A DNA stretch of 64,000 bases, taken from the NCBI GenBank assembly GCA_947598585.1, contig CANQFK010000001.1, positions 1-64,000 of the forward strand, read 5' to 3'. The DNA is from an uncultured Clostridia bacterium (GTDB taxonomy: Bacteria > Bacillota > Clostridia > Christensenellales > Pumilibacteraceae). The position numbers and the translations under genes were made by a program. Positions 32,329 through 41,257 of this stretch are shown in pieces (within the stretch, counting starts at the first letter, position 1; each line of letters opens with the position of its first letter). Under the pieces are notes generated by a model, which saw only the letters and a list, made by a program, of their open reading frames with translations, was not told the origin of the DNA and did not search any database.

Positions 32329-32937
32329 ATGAACGAAATAACCGAAATATCTTTGCAAAAAAATAATAAGGACAGGCTGAATGTGTCCGTAAACGGAAGT
32401 TTTGCATTCGGCGTAGAGTATGCCACCGCCGTGAAGTTCGGTCTGAAAGTAGGCAGAACGCTGACCGACGACGAAATTGCCGCTATCTCGATCGAGGAAG
32501 GCAAAACGGCGGCGTTCGACCGCGGACTGAAATACGCCGTAAAAAAGACCGTGAGCGAAAAACAAATGGTCGAATATCTTTCGCGGCACGGATTTAACGA
32601 AGAAGCGGTACACGCTGCTATGGACAAACTCAAAGAATACGGCTATGTGGACGACGTTAAATTCGCAAACGCTTATGTGGCAACTTATTCCGCCGAAAGA
32701 GGCAAGAATCGCTTGAAACTCGAATTGAAAAGCGCGGGCGTCGATCCCGAAATAGCGGAAGAAATTTTGAGCAGAGTGGACGACGAAGATTCGTGCGACA
32801 AATGCCTTGATAAGTATTTGCGGACGCACAGGGAACCCGACAGACAAAAACTTATAAATTATTTGATGTATCGAGGCTTCGATTGGGACTGTATCAACGA
32901 GGCGATGAATAGGAGAGAATTATGGAAAGACTTATAA
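32329..32937 (+). CDS. recX: Regulatory protein RecX
   Basis: 202 aa, three tandem three-helix RecX repeats after a short N-terminal beta region. Typical motifs: M-V-E-Y-L-S-R-H-G-F-N-E-E-A-V at about 83-97, Y-G-Y-V-D-D near 104-109 and G-F-D-W-D-C-I near the end. RecX binds RecA filaments and inhibits recombinase and coprotease activity. recA is not in the window. The stop overlaps the following peptidase gene by 16 bases. Confidence 0.88.
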   Translation: MNEITEISLQKNNKDRLNVSVNGSFAFGVEYATAVKFGLKVGRTLTDDEIAAISIEEGKTAAFDRGLKYAVKKTVSEKQMVEYLSRHGFNEEAVHAAMDKLKEYGYVDDVKFANAYVATYSAERGKNRLKLELKSAGVDPEIAEEILSRVDDEDSCDKCLDKYLRTHREPDRQKLINYLMYRGFDWDCINEAMNRRELWKDL

Positions 32938-33797
32938 AAGGCGTAAAAATAGGTAACGTCAACGACGACTTTACGGGCGTTACCGTCATCGTGTTCGAGG
33001 ACGGTTGCGTTTGCGGTTGCGATGTTCGCGGAGGCGCGCCGGGCACGCGCGAAACGGCTTTGCTCGGCAGCGACAAAGCCAACGAGCATGTGGACGCGAT
33101 AGCTCTTTGCGGCGGCTCGGCATACGGACTTGCAGCGGCGTGTGGAGTTATGAACGCATTAAAGGAGAAAGGAAAGGGCGTAAAAGTGCTCGATAAGATA
33201 GTGCCCATAGTCCCGTCTGCCGTAATTTACGACCTCAACGATCGCGAATATCATTTCCCGTCCGAAAAAATGGGGTATGACGCTGTCCAAAAAGCGACCG
33301 ACATGTGGGAACGCGGCAAGGTGGGCGCGGGCAAAGGCGCTACCGTGGGAAAGATCCTCGGGATCGATCATTGTTCGCGATCGGGTCTTGGTATAGGCAG
33401 AGCGGTCGTTGACGGAGCCGAAGTTGTCGCGATCATGGTGGTGAACGCGTTCGGGGACGTGCGAAAGGACGGAAAGATCATTGCGGGCGCAAAATATAAC
33501 GACGCTTTTGTCGATACGCTCGAACTTCTCGGCTCGATAAGATCGGACGCAAAAGGGGCGAATACGACCATAGGCTGCGTAATTACCGACGCAAAATTGA
33601 CCAAGGTGCAGACCAACAAACTTGCCTCTGTCTCTCACAACGGACTTGCGAAAACGATCTTTCCCGTTCATACCGATCTTGACGGGGATACGATCTTTTG
33701 CGCGTCGGTGGGCGACAAAAACGTCGATATGATAAAATTGCAGGTGGCTTGCGTCAAGGCTGTCGAAGCGGCTGTTTGGGACGCCGTAACGTTATGA
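32922..33797 (+). CDS. P1 family peptidase (DmpA/BapA-type aminopeptidase)
   Basis: 291 aa. The self-processing Ntn-like fold of S58 peptidases is indicated by L-C-G-G-S-A-Y-G-L at about 64-72, GKGATVGKILG near 138-148, and the cleavage/nucleophile site GANTTIGCV near 208-216, where the second Thr is the likely new N-terminal nucleophile. Substrates of the family include D-amino acid amides, beta-peptides and N-terminal residues. AGGAGAG precedes the start inside recX; the ATGA overlap with the next gene implies coupling. Confidence 0.88.
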   Translation: MERLIKGVKIGNVNDDFTGVTVIVFEDGCVCGCDVRGGAPGTRETALLGSDKANEHVDAIALCGGSAYGLAAACGVMNALKEKGKGVKVLDKIVPIVPSAVIYDLNDREYHFPSEKMGYDAVQKATDMWERGKVGAGKGATVGKILGIDHCSRSGLGIGRAVVDGAEVVAIMVVNAFGDVRKDGKIIAGAKYNDAFVDTLELLGSIRSDAKGANTTIGCVITDAKLTKVQTNKLASVSHNGLAKTIFPVHTDLDGDTIFCASVGDKNVDMIKLQVACVKAVEAAVWDAVTL

Positions 33798-34975
33798 TAG
33801 GCGCGGATATCGTAGAGATCAGACGGATCGAAGAGGCGATAAAGAGCGAGCGCTTTTTGCAAAGAGTTTTTACTCGGAGCGAACGCGATTACGCCCTTTC
33901 CAAAGGTAACAAGGCTCAGACATTGGCGGGGGTATTTGCCGCAAAGGAAGCCGTCGCAAAACTTTCGGGCAAGGGATTGAGAGGCTATATTTTTACGGAT
34001 ATAGAGATCGCGCATACCGTATCGGGCGCTCCGTATGTGATCATGTCAGACAAAGTCAGGGGACTTTTTGACGGAGAGATAAGCGTAAGCATATCGCATG
34101 AAAAGGATTATGCTTTCGCCGTTGCAAGTTATGAGCCTTGCGAGTTTTCTCCCGTTCTTCCCGGAAAGGAGATATGCGATGAGGACTTAAAACTCTTGCC
34201 GCGGAAGAGATCTACGCATAAGGGCGATTACGGCAGAGTGTACGTTATAGGCGGCAGCCCCAAAATGATAGGAGCGCCACTCATATGCGCAGAGGCGGCG
34301 GTGCGGTCGGGCGCGGGACTTACGACGCTTTGCGTGCCCGCTTCGTTGCTTTTCGCTTATCAAAGCAGGGTAAAGGAGATCATGCTAAAAGGTCTGCCCG
34401 ACGCGAACGGAAAATTGATCTTCGACGAAACCGCGATGAATGAAATTTGCGATAAAGCTGACGCCATAGTTATCGGAATGGGACTTGGAGCAAATGCCGA
34501 ACTGAGTTCTGTATTGAAATATTTGCTTAATAACTTCACAGGGACCCTTGTATGCGACGCGGACGCGATAAACGCTTTGGCAAAAGAACCCGACCTGTTC
34601 GCGATCGAGAGAAAGGGCGTCAAACTTATCCTTACTCCTCATGTCGGAGAGTTCAAAAGACTTGCTAACGCGTTAAATATCAATTCCGTATCGGATATCG
34701 CGCTCGCAACGGACGCGGTCGTTGCGTGCAAAAGCGCATATACCTTAGTCACCGACGGTGTGACCGAATACAAAATAACTTCGGGTTGCGCGGCCATGGC
34801 AAAGGGCGGGAGCGGCGATACTCTTGCGGGGATAATAGCGGCATATTCGTGCAGGACCGTCCCGCTCGAAGCTACCGCTCTTGCATGTCATTACTTCGGA
34901 AGGTGCGGCGAAAGGGCTGCTGTGATAAAAGGTGAGAATGCGGTTACGGCGTCGGATATAATCGATATTTTATGA
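33794..34975 (+). CDS. Fusion of holo-ACP synthase (AcpS) and ADP/ATP-dependent NAD(P)H-hydrate dehydratase (NnrD)
   Basis: 393 aa. Residues 1-118 are AcpS: IGADIVEIRRIE at 2-13, FAAKEAVAKLSGKG near 47-60, and SISHEKDYAFAVA near 97-109; this enzyme attaches 4'-phosphopantetheine to acyl carrier protein. Residues about 130-393 are a ribokinase-like NnrD: HKGDYGRVYVIGGSP, a V-C-D-A-D-A-I-N-A-L segment, L-T-P-H-V-G-E-F and KGGSGDTLAG. It repairs hydrated NAD(P)H. The NnrE epimerase domain usually fused to NnrD is absent. In Firmicutes acpS and nnr genes are often neighbours; here they are one frame. The start overlaps the peptidase stop. Confidence 0.88.
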   Translation: MIGADIVEIRRIEEAIKSERFLQRVFTRSERDYALSKGNKAQTLAGVFAAKEAVAKLSGKGLRGYIFTDIEIAHTVSGAPYVIMSDKVRGLFDGEISVSISHEKDYAFAVASYEPCEFSPVLPGKEICDEDLKLLPRKRSTHKGDYGRVYVIGGSPKMIGAPLICAEAAVRSGAGLTTLCVPASLLFAYQSRVKEIMLKGLPDANGKLIFDETAMNEICDKADAIVIGMGLGANAELSSVLKYLLNNFTGTLVCDADAINALAKEPDLFAIERKGVKLILTPHVGEFKRLANALNINSVSDIALATDAVVACKSAYTLVTDGVTEYKITSGCAAMAKGGSGDTLAGIIAAYSCRTVPLEATALACHYFGRCGERAAVIKGENAVTASDIIDIL

Positions 34976-35055
34976 CAATTTTCATGTTATGTCAGATATA
35001 ACTTGATATGTAGGCACGATTTGAACGAAAATCTAATAAAAAGGAGAACATTTTA

Positions 35056-35706
35056 ATGCTCGGAGTTTTATGCGCGATGGAAGTAGAAGCCAAAGGGCTC
35101 ATTGCGCTTATGGATCGTAAAAGCGAAAAAAGCATGATAGGATATGACTTTACGAGCGGTTATATCGGAGATAAGGAGATCGTAGTCGCGCTCAGCGGAA
35201 TAGGCAAAGGTTATGCGGCGGCGGCGACGGCGCTGCTTATCAGCCATTTTGACGTGACGGAAGTGATCAACCTCGGCATTTGCGGCGGCAGCGTCGGCGT
35301 GGGAAAGTTGATAGTGGCGGACAGCGTCGTTCAATATGATTTCGATACGACCGCATTCGGCGATGAACTCGGCAAACTCGACGGATTCGACAGTCCGTAT
35401 ATCGCATGTTCGGACATGAGAAAACGCATACGAGGCGATCTCGGCGGCGTCATCGCTTCGGGCGACAAGTTTATTGCAGGCGAAGAGGAAGCGGATAGGC
35501 TCGCCAAGCGTTTCGGAGCGGTGGGATTCGATATGGAATCGGGCGCGGTGGCTCAGATATGTTCCAAAGCAAAGGTCGATTTTGCCATAGTGCGTGTTGT
35601 CAGCGACGGCGGTGACGCCACCGAATACGAAAAGTTTAAAGCGGAGGCGGCAAAAAAAGGCGTAAATGCCGTCATGGAATATCTCGATCGCCCTTACAGC
35701 GATTGA
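35056..35706 (+). CDS. mtnN: 5'-methylthioadenosine/S-adenosylhomocysteine nucleosidase
   Basis: 216 aa, PNP/UDP phosphorylase-like fold. Visible catalytic positions: A-M-E-V-E (Glu near 11), GICGG near 75-79, the D-M-E-S segment near residue 158 and V-S-D-G-G near 181 with the catalytic Asp. It splits adenine off MTA and SAH, recycling products of SAM and polyamine chemistry. AAAGGAG precedes the start. A fairly long AT-rich gap separates it from the preceding fusion gene. Confidence 0.88.
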   Translation: MLGVLCAMEVEAKGLIALMDRKSEKSMIGYDFTSGYIGDKEIVVALSGIGKGYAAAATALLISHFDVTEVINLGICGGSVGVGKLIVADSVVQYDFDTTAFGDELGKLDGFDSPYIACSDMRKRIRGDLGGVIASGDKFIAGEEEADRLAKRFGAVGFDMESGAVAQICSKAKVDFAIVRVVSDGGDATEYEKFKAEAAKKGVNAVMEYLDRPYSD

Positions 35707-35731
35707 CATAAGATTGGATCAGTGATAAAAT
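35703..35731 (+). promoter_or_regulatory. Consensus SigA promoter of the malic enzyme gene
   Basis: TTGACA (35703-35708), 17-base spacer, TAAAAT (35726-35731). The ATG at 35739 follows after seven bases, so the predicted transcription start coincides with the start codon. The -35 box overlaps the mtnN stop codon. Confidence 0.75.
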
Positions 35732-35738
35732 ATACAGT

Positions 35739-36902
35739 ATGGATTACAAAGAACTTGCACTTATAAAACATGAAGAATGGCGCGGAAAGATCGAAGTGAT
35801 CTCCCGTGCTCCGCTCAACACCAAGGACGATCTGTCCACAGCATATACGCCCGGCGTTGCTCAGCCTTGCCTCGAAATCGCGTCCGATCCCGAAAAGGCA
35901 TATACATACACGCGTAAGGGCAATCTCGTCGCGGTAATTTCCGACGGCAGCGCAGTGCTCGGATTGGGCAACATAGGCGGTCTTGCAGGCATGCCCGTCA
36001 TGGAGGGCAAGAGTATTCTGTTCAAGCGGTTCGGCGGCGTGGACGCGTTCCCGATCTGCCTCGATACTCAGGATCCCGACGAAATAGTGAAGACGATAGT
36101 AAACATCGCGCCTTGCTTCGGGGGAATAAACCTCGAAGATATTTCGGCTCCCCGTTGTTTTGAAATAGAGAGGGCGCTTATCGAAAAACTCGATATCCCC
36201 GTTTTTCACGACGACCAACACGGTACGGCGATAGTCGTGCTCGCGGCGATCATCAATTCGTTGAAACTTGCGGGCAAAAGATTGCAAGATATCAACGTGT
36301 GCATCTCGGGCGCGGGAGCGGCGGGCAGCGCGATTTGCCGATTGTTGCTAAGCGTCGGTGTGAACGACATAATCCTTTGCGGCAGCAAGGGCGCGATATA
36401 CGACGGAATGGAGGGACTCGATAATAACAAAAAAGAGCTTTGCAAACTCACCAACAAACGAAAGGTAAAGGGTCCGCTTTCCGAGGCGATAAAGGGCGCC
36501 GACGTCTTTGTGGGCGTATCGAAAGGCGGTATAGTAACGGGCGAAATGATAGAGTCTATGGCGAAAAACGCCATAGTATTCGCCATGGCAAACCCCGTTC
36601 CCGAAATTTTCCCCGATGAAGCGAAAAAGCATGGCGCTCTCGTAGTTGGAACGGGCAGAAGCGACTATCCCAATCAAGTGAATAACGTGCTTGTGTTCCC
36701 GGGCATTTTCCGCGGAGCGTTGGATTGTCGGGCAAAACGCATAACCGAAAAGATGAAGATAAGCGCGGCATATGCGCTTGCGGGCTTGGTTGCCGACGAC
36801 GAACTCAGTCCCGACTATGTTCTTCCAAAGGCTTTCGACGAACGCGTTGCGCCGACCATAGCTAAGAGCGTCGTTCGTTGCAAGGAAGATCAGAACGAAT
36901 AA
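35739..36902 (+). CDS. NAD(P)-dependent malic enzyme
   Basis: 387 aa, the short bacterial form. N-terminal motif Y-T-P-G-V-A-Q-P-C (about 40-48), [15 protein letters not shown] (about 65-79), a catalytic [10 protein letters not shown] segment near 157-166, and the Rossmann motif [10 protein letters not shown] near 187-196. It oxidatively decarboxylates malate to pyruvate, which the Vor-type oxidoreductases could then use. No Shine-Dalgarno precedes the ATG, and the -10 box lies seven bases upstream: predicted leaderless transcript. The 3' end overlaps the convergent small gene by 13 bases. Confidence 0.92.
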   Translation: MDYKELALIKHEEWRGKIEVISRAPLNTKDDLSTAYTPGVAQPCLEIASDPEKAYTYTRKGNLVAVISDGSAVLGLGNIGGLAGMPVMEGKSILFKRFGGVDAFPICLDTQDPDEIVKTIVNIAPCFGGINLEDISAPRCFEIERALIEKLDIPVFHDDQHGTAIVVLAAIINSLKLAGKRLQDINVCISGAGAAGSAICRLLLSVGVNDIILCGSKGAIYDGMEGLDNNKKELCKLTNKRKVKGPLSEAIKGADVFVGVSKGGIVTGEMIESMAKNAIVFAMANPVPEIFPDEAKKHGALVVGTGRSDYPNQVNNVLVFPGIFRGALDCRAKRITEKMKISAAYALAGLVADDELSPDYVLPKAFDERVAPTIAKSVVRCKEDQNE

Positions 36903-37153
36903 TATTTGACCATTATCCCGAGAATTTCGTTGGATGCGATGCCCTCTATGGCGCCCAAACCGCCGTTGGAGGGCTTTTTGTTATCGGTCATTTTCAAAAT
37001 ATCAAGCAACTGTTCGTTGTTTTTGTTTTTGGGCAGCAAGGCTTCGATAGCTTTGCTTTTGTCGCCGTTTTTTATAGCGGACAAAATTTTTATCATTTCG
37101 GTGTTCGAGGTATTGCCTTTGAGGAGCAGAGGCAGCAAAGCGTCAATATTCAT
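36890..37153 (-). CDS. Hypothetical protein, 87 aa
   Basis: Begins at an ATG preceded by GGAG (complement of 37161-37164), with an AT-rich region holding a TATAAT-like -10 upstream. Two helical segments (residues about 3-12 and 18-36), a Lys/Asn-rich linker and a Gly-rich stretch (N-G-G-L-G-A-I-E-G-I) near the C-terminus. No family recognised. It is divergent to another 87-aa gene. Confidence 0.6.
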   Translation of the reverse strand: MNIDALLPLLLKGNTSNTEMIKILSAIKNGDKSKAIEALLPKNKNNEQLLDILKMTDNKKPSNGGLGAIEGIASNEILGIMVKYYSF

Positions 37154-37232
37154 TATAAAACTCCGATAAATTATTACACTAATTATTATATTCGAGCATA
37201 AAAAATATAGTAACGTTTTATGGAGGATAATT

Positions 37233-37496
37233 ATGAAAGAATTGAAAAATTTTAACGCCGAATGCGATAACGACATTACGGACAACGAATTGCTCGACGA
37301 CGTATTGGGCAAATATAAAAACAAGACCGAAAAAGAACTCATGGAAGAATTGAATAGGGCGGTTTCTCGCGCAAAAGAGGACGGCTCGTTCAACGAGCAG
37401 TCATTAAAAGATTTTGTCGAACTCGTGTCGCCTCATCTCAGCGAAGAACAGCTCGAAAAATTGAATGGTCTTATTTCCGCTATCGAGAGTAAGTAA
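37233..37496 (+). CDS. Hypothetical protein, 87 aa, acidic and helical
   Basis: GGAGG lies just before the ATG. The product is acidic with repeated short helices (DNELLDDVLGKYKNKTEKEL, then a C-terminal S-E-E-Q-L-E-K-L-N-G-L helix). No signal or membrane segment. Not recognised. Divergent from the other 87-aa gene across an 80-base AT-rich gap, so they may share a regulatory region. Confidence 0.65.
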   Translation: MKELKNFNAECDNDITDNELLDDVLGKYKNKTEKELMEELNRAVSRAKEDGSFNEQSLKDFVELVSPHLSEEQLEKLNGLISAIESK

Positions 37497-37521
37497 CCTC
37501 ATCATTATCCGAAAACGACGA

Positions 37522-38382
37522 TCATATCTCGAATGTTTTTAGTCCGCCTTTGACGATCTTGCATGTAAGATCGGCGTTTTCGTATATTTCGCCGTCAAGC
37601 TGTATCGGTCTGCCGTCCAAAGGATGAATGGTAACTTCTTCGCAACGTATCGTCTTGGTTATGGGCAGATCGATGTGTTTGCCTTTCAAAAACTTAAATA
37701 GAGCAGGCCATATGCTGCCTTTCGGCATGAGAATGATGACAAGGTCCATAAGCCCGTCGTCGAATTTCGATCGCGGCGAGAGTTTCAGACCTCCTCCGAA
37801 CTGAGTTCCGTTGCAAATGCCCACTATTACCGCGCTGTATTCCACCTTGGCTTCGCCCGGCAAAGTCACTTCGATCCTGTACGGAGTAAAGTGATTTACG
37901 CAGTAGAGCAGGCTGTTGAGATAAGTTATCTTGCCTTGGCGCCCTGCGACGCGTTTCAACACGTCTATATCGAGCCCCGTGCCACCGATATTCAGGCATC
38001 TTTTTTCGCCGACCTGAATGTAATCTATATTTTTATGCTTGCCTTTGAGTATGATTTCGAGCGCCTTGACGGGATCGAGCGGAATGCCCATGCCGTTAGC
38101 GAAATCGTTTCCTCTGCCGCTTGGTATAAAGCCGAGCGACGTGTTTTCAAACGATCGTATTCCTCCGAGTATTTCATGAAAAGTGCCGTCGCCGCCTACC
38201 GCTACTATGGTTCGGGCTCCGTTCTTGCTCAGTTCTTTCGCAATGGTCGAGGCGTGACCGCGAGCGTTCGTGATATGTACCGAATATTCGATGTTGTGTA
38301 AGTCGCAATATGCGGTGATCTTTTTCAAATTTTTATTACCGAGCCCTTTTCCGCTTAGAATGTTGGCAATAAAATCGAGCAT
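37522..38382 (-). CDS. Diacylglycerol kinase family lipid kinase (YegS/DgkB type)
   Basis: 286 aa. Catalytic-domain nucleotide motif GGDGTFHEIL near 59-68 and P-S-G-R-G-N-D-F near 88-95 (family form GTxNDF). The second domain has V-G-I-C-N-G-T-Q-F-G-G-G near 186-197 and ends with DGEIYENADL. Members phosphorylate diacylglycerol or related lipids at the membrane. The ATG at 38382 follows AAGGAG; upstream in-frame residues are not needed. Lies alone between two plus-strand genes. Confidence 0.88.
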   Translation of the reverse strand: MLDFIANILSGKGLGNKNLKKITAYCDLHNIEYSVHITNARGHASTIAKELSKNGARTIVAVGGDGTFHEILGGIRSFENTSLGFIPSGRGNDFANGMGIPLDPVKALEIILKGKHKNIDYIQVGEKRCLNIGGTGLDIDVLKRVAGRQGKITYLNSLLYCVNHFTPYRIEVTLPGEAKVEYSAVIVGICNGTQFGGGLKLSPRSKFDDGLMDLVIILMPKGSIWPALFKFLKGKHIDLPITKTIRCEEVTIHPLDGRPIQLDGEIYENADLTCKIVKGGLKTFEI

Positions 38383-38448
38383 AAAACAACTCCTTGACAT
38401 AAATTCAAGTATATTTTACCAAAACAGACGAAAAATATCAATTATTTG

Positions 38449-38478
38449 TTGCAAAAAAAACGAATTTGATGCTAAAAT
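38449..38478 (+). promoter_or_regulatory. SigA-type promoter of the CCA-adding enzyme gene
   Basis: TTGCAA (38449-38454), 18-base spacer, TAAAAT (38473-38478), followed by GGGGAG and a GTG start at 38498. Confidence 0.55.
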
Positions 38479-38497
38479 ATGTTGGGGAGAAACAAAT

Positions 38498-39850
38498 GTG
38501 AATAAAGAAATTATCGTTCCCGATTTTTTGAAACAAATAGCGGAAAAGGCGGCTTGCCCGATATATATAGTGGGCGGCTATGTTCGCAACAGTTTGCTTG
38601 GGCTGAAAAGAAGCGACATAGACATCTGCGGCTCGCTTTTGCCCGAAGAATTGAATATTGACGGAATAGACAATATAAAGATAGTGCCCGTAAATCGCAG
38701 GCTGGGCACTGCCGTTATAACCGACGGAGCGGAAGAATACGAATATACGCCGTTTAGGAGCGAGAGTTACGGCAGCGGCGGCGAACATACGCCTCAAAGC
38801 GTCACTTTCGGCGCCACGATAGAAGAGGACGCGCGCAGGCGGGATTTTACGGCGGGCTCCGTTTATTATAACGTGCTCGACGGCGAATTTATCGATCCTT
38901 ATAACGGGATCGAGGATATATACGATCGCGTATTGAGATCTGCCGATCCCGAATATACGCTCGGCGACGACGGATTAAGGCTGATGCGCCTCGCTCGCAT
39001 TGCCGCCGAAACGGGATTTTCGATAGAAAAAAACACTTTTGATACGGCGGTCGCTTGCGGGGACAGGCTCAAAGACATTTCGCCCGAACGCAAAAGGTCC
39101 GAACTCGATAAAATACTTGCGGCGGACTTGAAGTACGGGATCCCCGACGCTCATTACAGGGGAGTGGAACTTCTCAAACAACTCGGTCTATGGAAGTATA
39201 TCATAAAGGAAGTGGACGATATGGACGGAATGGCGCAAAATCCGTTATATCATAAATACGATTGTCTGGAACACAGCCTCATGGCGGTCAGATACGCGCC
39301 GCCGTCCGTAAGACTTGCCGCGCTCTTGCACGACATAGGCAAACCCGTGTGCTTTCATTCGTGCGGCAACACATATGCGCACGCGGAAGTCGGAGCGGGA
39401 ATGGTGAAAGATATTCTCGGGCAAAAGGGATTGAAATATCCGAATTCGGTGGTAAGCAGAGTGGCGGAACTCGTAAGGCTTCATATGTACGACATGAGCG
39501 GGAAAACCAAGACCAATAAGCTCAAAATATTTTTGGCGGAGCATTTCGATCTTATACCCGAACTCGTGCAACTTATCGAGGCGGACGGCAGGGCGACGGG
39601 GGTCAGAGAGATCGTTTCCCCCTGTCGTTTTACGATCTTGTATAACGAGTTGAAACAAAGCGGAGCGCCCGTAAAGATGTCCGATCTTGCCGTCGGCGGG
39701 GCGGAAGTAGAGGCGGCGGGCTTTAAGGGAAAGCAGATATCCGAGGTGCTTTACGAACTTTGGCGCGAATGTATCATCGATCCTTCACTGAATACGTCAG
39801 ACATACTTAGGGAAAAAATAACAAAACGCAAGAAAAAATATAGGGTATAA
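38498..39850 (+). CDS. cca: CCA tRNA nucleotidyltransferase with HD domain
   Basis: 450 aa from a GTG start, chosen because GGGGAG (38484-38489) lies eight bases upstream and the family fold begins here. Nucleotidyltransferase motif VGGYVRNSLLGLKRSDIDIC (about residues 21-40), RRDFTAGSVYY near 113-123 and the RNA-binding region LRLMRLARIAAETGF. A C-terminal HD domain (LLHDIGKP near 275-282) may give phosphatase or phosphodiesterase activity. It builds or repairs the CCA end of tRNA. A frame upstream stays open but overlaps the lipid kinase gene. Confidence 0.88.
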   Translation: MNKEIIVPDFLKQIAEKAACPIYIVGGYVRNSLLGLKRSDIDICGSLLPEELNIDGIDNIKIVPVNRRLGTAVITDGAEEYEYTPFRSESYGSGGEHTPQSVTFGATIEEDARRRDFTAGSVYYNVLDGEFIDPYNGIEDIYDRVLRSADPEYTLGDDGLRLMRLARIAAETGFSIEKNTFDTAVACGDRLKDISPERKRSELDKILAADLKYGIPDAHYRGVELLKQLGLWKYIIKEVDDMDGMAQNPLYHKYDCLEHSLMAVRYAPPSVRLAALLHDIGKPVCFHSCGNTYAHAEVGAGMVKDILGQKGLKYPNSVVSRVAELVRLHMYDMSGKTKTNKLKIFLAEHFDLIPELVQLIEADGRATGVREIVSPCRFTILYNELKQSGAPVKMSDLAVGGAEVEAAGFKGKQISEVLYELWRECIIDPSLNTSDILREKITKRKKKYRV

Positions 39851-39879
39851 TAGTAAATGCGACTGTGCACTATAATTAT

Positions 39880-41124
39880 ATGGGCAAGAGGTACATAATT
39901 ATATTTTCCGCTATCGCATTGCTTGCTGTCGCGCAAATAAGCGTAAAAGCGGCGGACGCGCAGTCTGCGGTATATATAGAACTTTATTACGGAACGCAGA
40001 GATTCGTTTACAGGGACGAATATATCGAGCCGAGCAATCATATTGTCGCGGAGGAGATCTTCGAACGCAAAATAAACGCGCCTTACGAAGAGAAAATGGA
40101 ATTTGTCGCCCGTAAATTACGAGGGGGAGCCGACTATAAAAATGCGCTTATAACATGTTTTCCTTTGCTCGAAGAAACGGTAAACAAGGCGGTAAACGTT
40201 TTGAGTAAAGAGCCGACAGACAGCGAAATAAAGTTCGATCCGTCGGCGCGCCCGATGTTCACCGTGTCGAGGGAAAAAAGCGGGACGACCGTGCTTGTCG
40301 ACAGACTTTACATGAACATATATTTCGCCCTTATGAATGCTCCCTCGGTAAAAGTCGGTATACCGGTCGAACACCCGAAACCCGCTGTTACCGCAAACGA
40401 CAATATCGCACTCACTTCTCTAAGAGCGAAGTATTCGACGGATCTTTCGTCGAGCACTTCGGCCCGCAAGCACAACATTTCGCTTGCGCTTTCCAAAATA
40501 AACGGCTATGTTCTTCAAAGCGGCGCCACTTTCAGTTTTAACGATACGGTGGGCAAACGAACGGCGAAAAACGGGTTTAAAGAAGCCAAAATAATCAAGG
40601 GCGGCAAGTATGTTCCCGGGCTCGGGGGCGGAGTGTGTCAGGTGTCGACCACTCTGTACAATGCCGCTCTTTTGAGCGATTTGCAGATAACCGCGGTCGT
40701 CGGTCATTCGCTTCAAAGCAGTTACGAACTCCCCAGCTTCGACGCCATGGTCAATTCGGGATCGAGCGATCTCAAAATCTTCAATCAAGGTAAGCGCCCC
40801 GTGTTTATCAAGGCGTATTCGGACGAGTCGAGAGCGTATGTGGAAATTTACGGCTCGAAGTTGCCGTATAGTATAAAGCGAAAGAGCGAAGTGACTTATA
40901 CGGGCAACACTCCCGAATATGAGGAAGTCGTGGACGAAAAGTCGGAATATTTCGAGGAGGGGACCGCGTCGGGCTCGCGTAAGGTAATATCGTATTCGCA
41001 TCCCGAAGTACGCAGCAACGGTTATTTGTTGTACTATGACCGTTATGGCAGATTGCTCGAAACAAAACTTATCCGCAAAGACGTGTATAATTCGGTAAGG
41101 GGAGTTATCGCCATAGCCCCGTGA
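39880..41124 (+). CDS. VanW-family secreted protein
   Basis: 414 aa with a signal peptide (about 1-23). Residues about 60-150 are a YoaR-like peptidoglycan-binding region; residues about 190-325 are the VanW domain (SGATFSFNDTVGKRTAKNGF, then GGGVCQVSTTLYNAAL and GHSLQSSYE), and the C-terminus is Glu/Ser-rich beta sheet. Function in the cell wall is likely but not known. No Shine-Dalgarno is visible; an in-frame GTG at 39865 is the other start. A TATAAT lies at 39846-39851 without a clear -35. Confidence 0.82.
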   Translation: MGKRYIIIFSAIALLAVAQISVKAADAQSAVYIELYYGTQRFVYRDEYIEPSNHIVAEEIFERKINAPYEEKMEFVARKLRGGADYKNALITCFPLLEETVNKAVNVLSKEPTDSEIKFDPSARPMFTVSREKSGTTVLVDRLYMNIYFALMNAPSVKVGIPVEHPKPAVTANDNIALTSLRAKYSTDLSSSTSARKHNISLALSKINGYVLQSGATFSFNDTVGKRTAKNGFKEAKIIKGGKYVPGLGGGVCQVSTTLYNAALLSDLQITAVVGHSLQSSYELPSFDAMVNSGSSDLKIFNQGKRPVFIKAYSDESRAYVEIYGSKLPYSIKRKSEVTYTGNTPEYEEVVDEKSEYFEEGTASGSRKVISYSHPEVRSNGYLLYYDRYGRLLETKLIRKDVYNSVRGVIAIAP

Positions 41125-41198
41125 ATGAAAATATCGACAAAAAATTTATATTGACATAAAAAATTCGTTTCCTTTTTTTCCCAATGACACAAGACCGA

Positions 41199-41228
41199 TT
41201 GACAATCGACATTGATTTATAGTATACT
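41199..41228 (+). promoter_or_regulatory. SigA-type promoter of the lgt operon
   Basis: TTGACA (41199-41204), 18-base spacer, TATACT (41223-41228). Leader about 23 bases to the lgt ATG at 41258. Confidence 0.7.
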
Positions 41229-41257
41229 GATACCATTGATTTAACGTGGAGGTTACT

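Noticed and set aside
39865-39879. GTG at 39865 as start of the VanW protein, with TATAAT at 39846 giving a near-leaderless message
   Set aside because: No matching -35 box is visible and ATG 39880 gives a better signal peptide; kept only as an alternative start.
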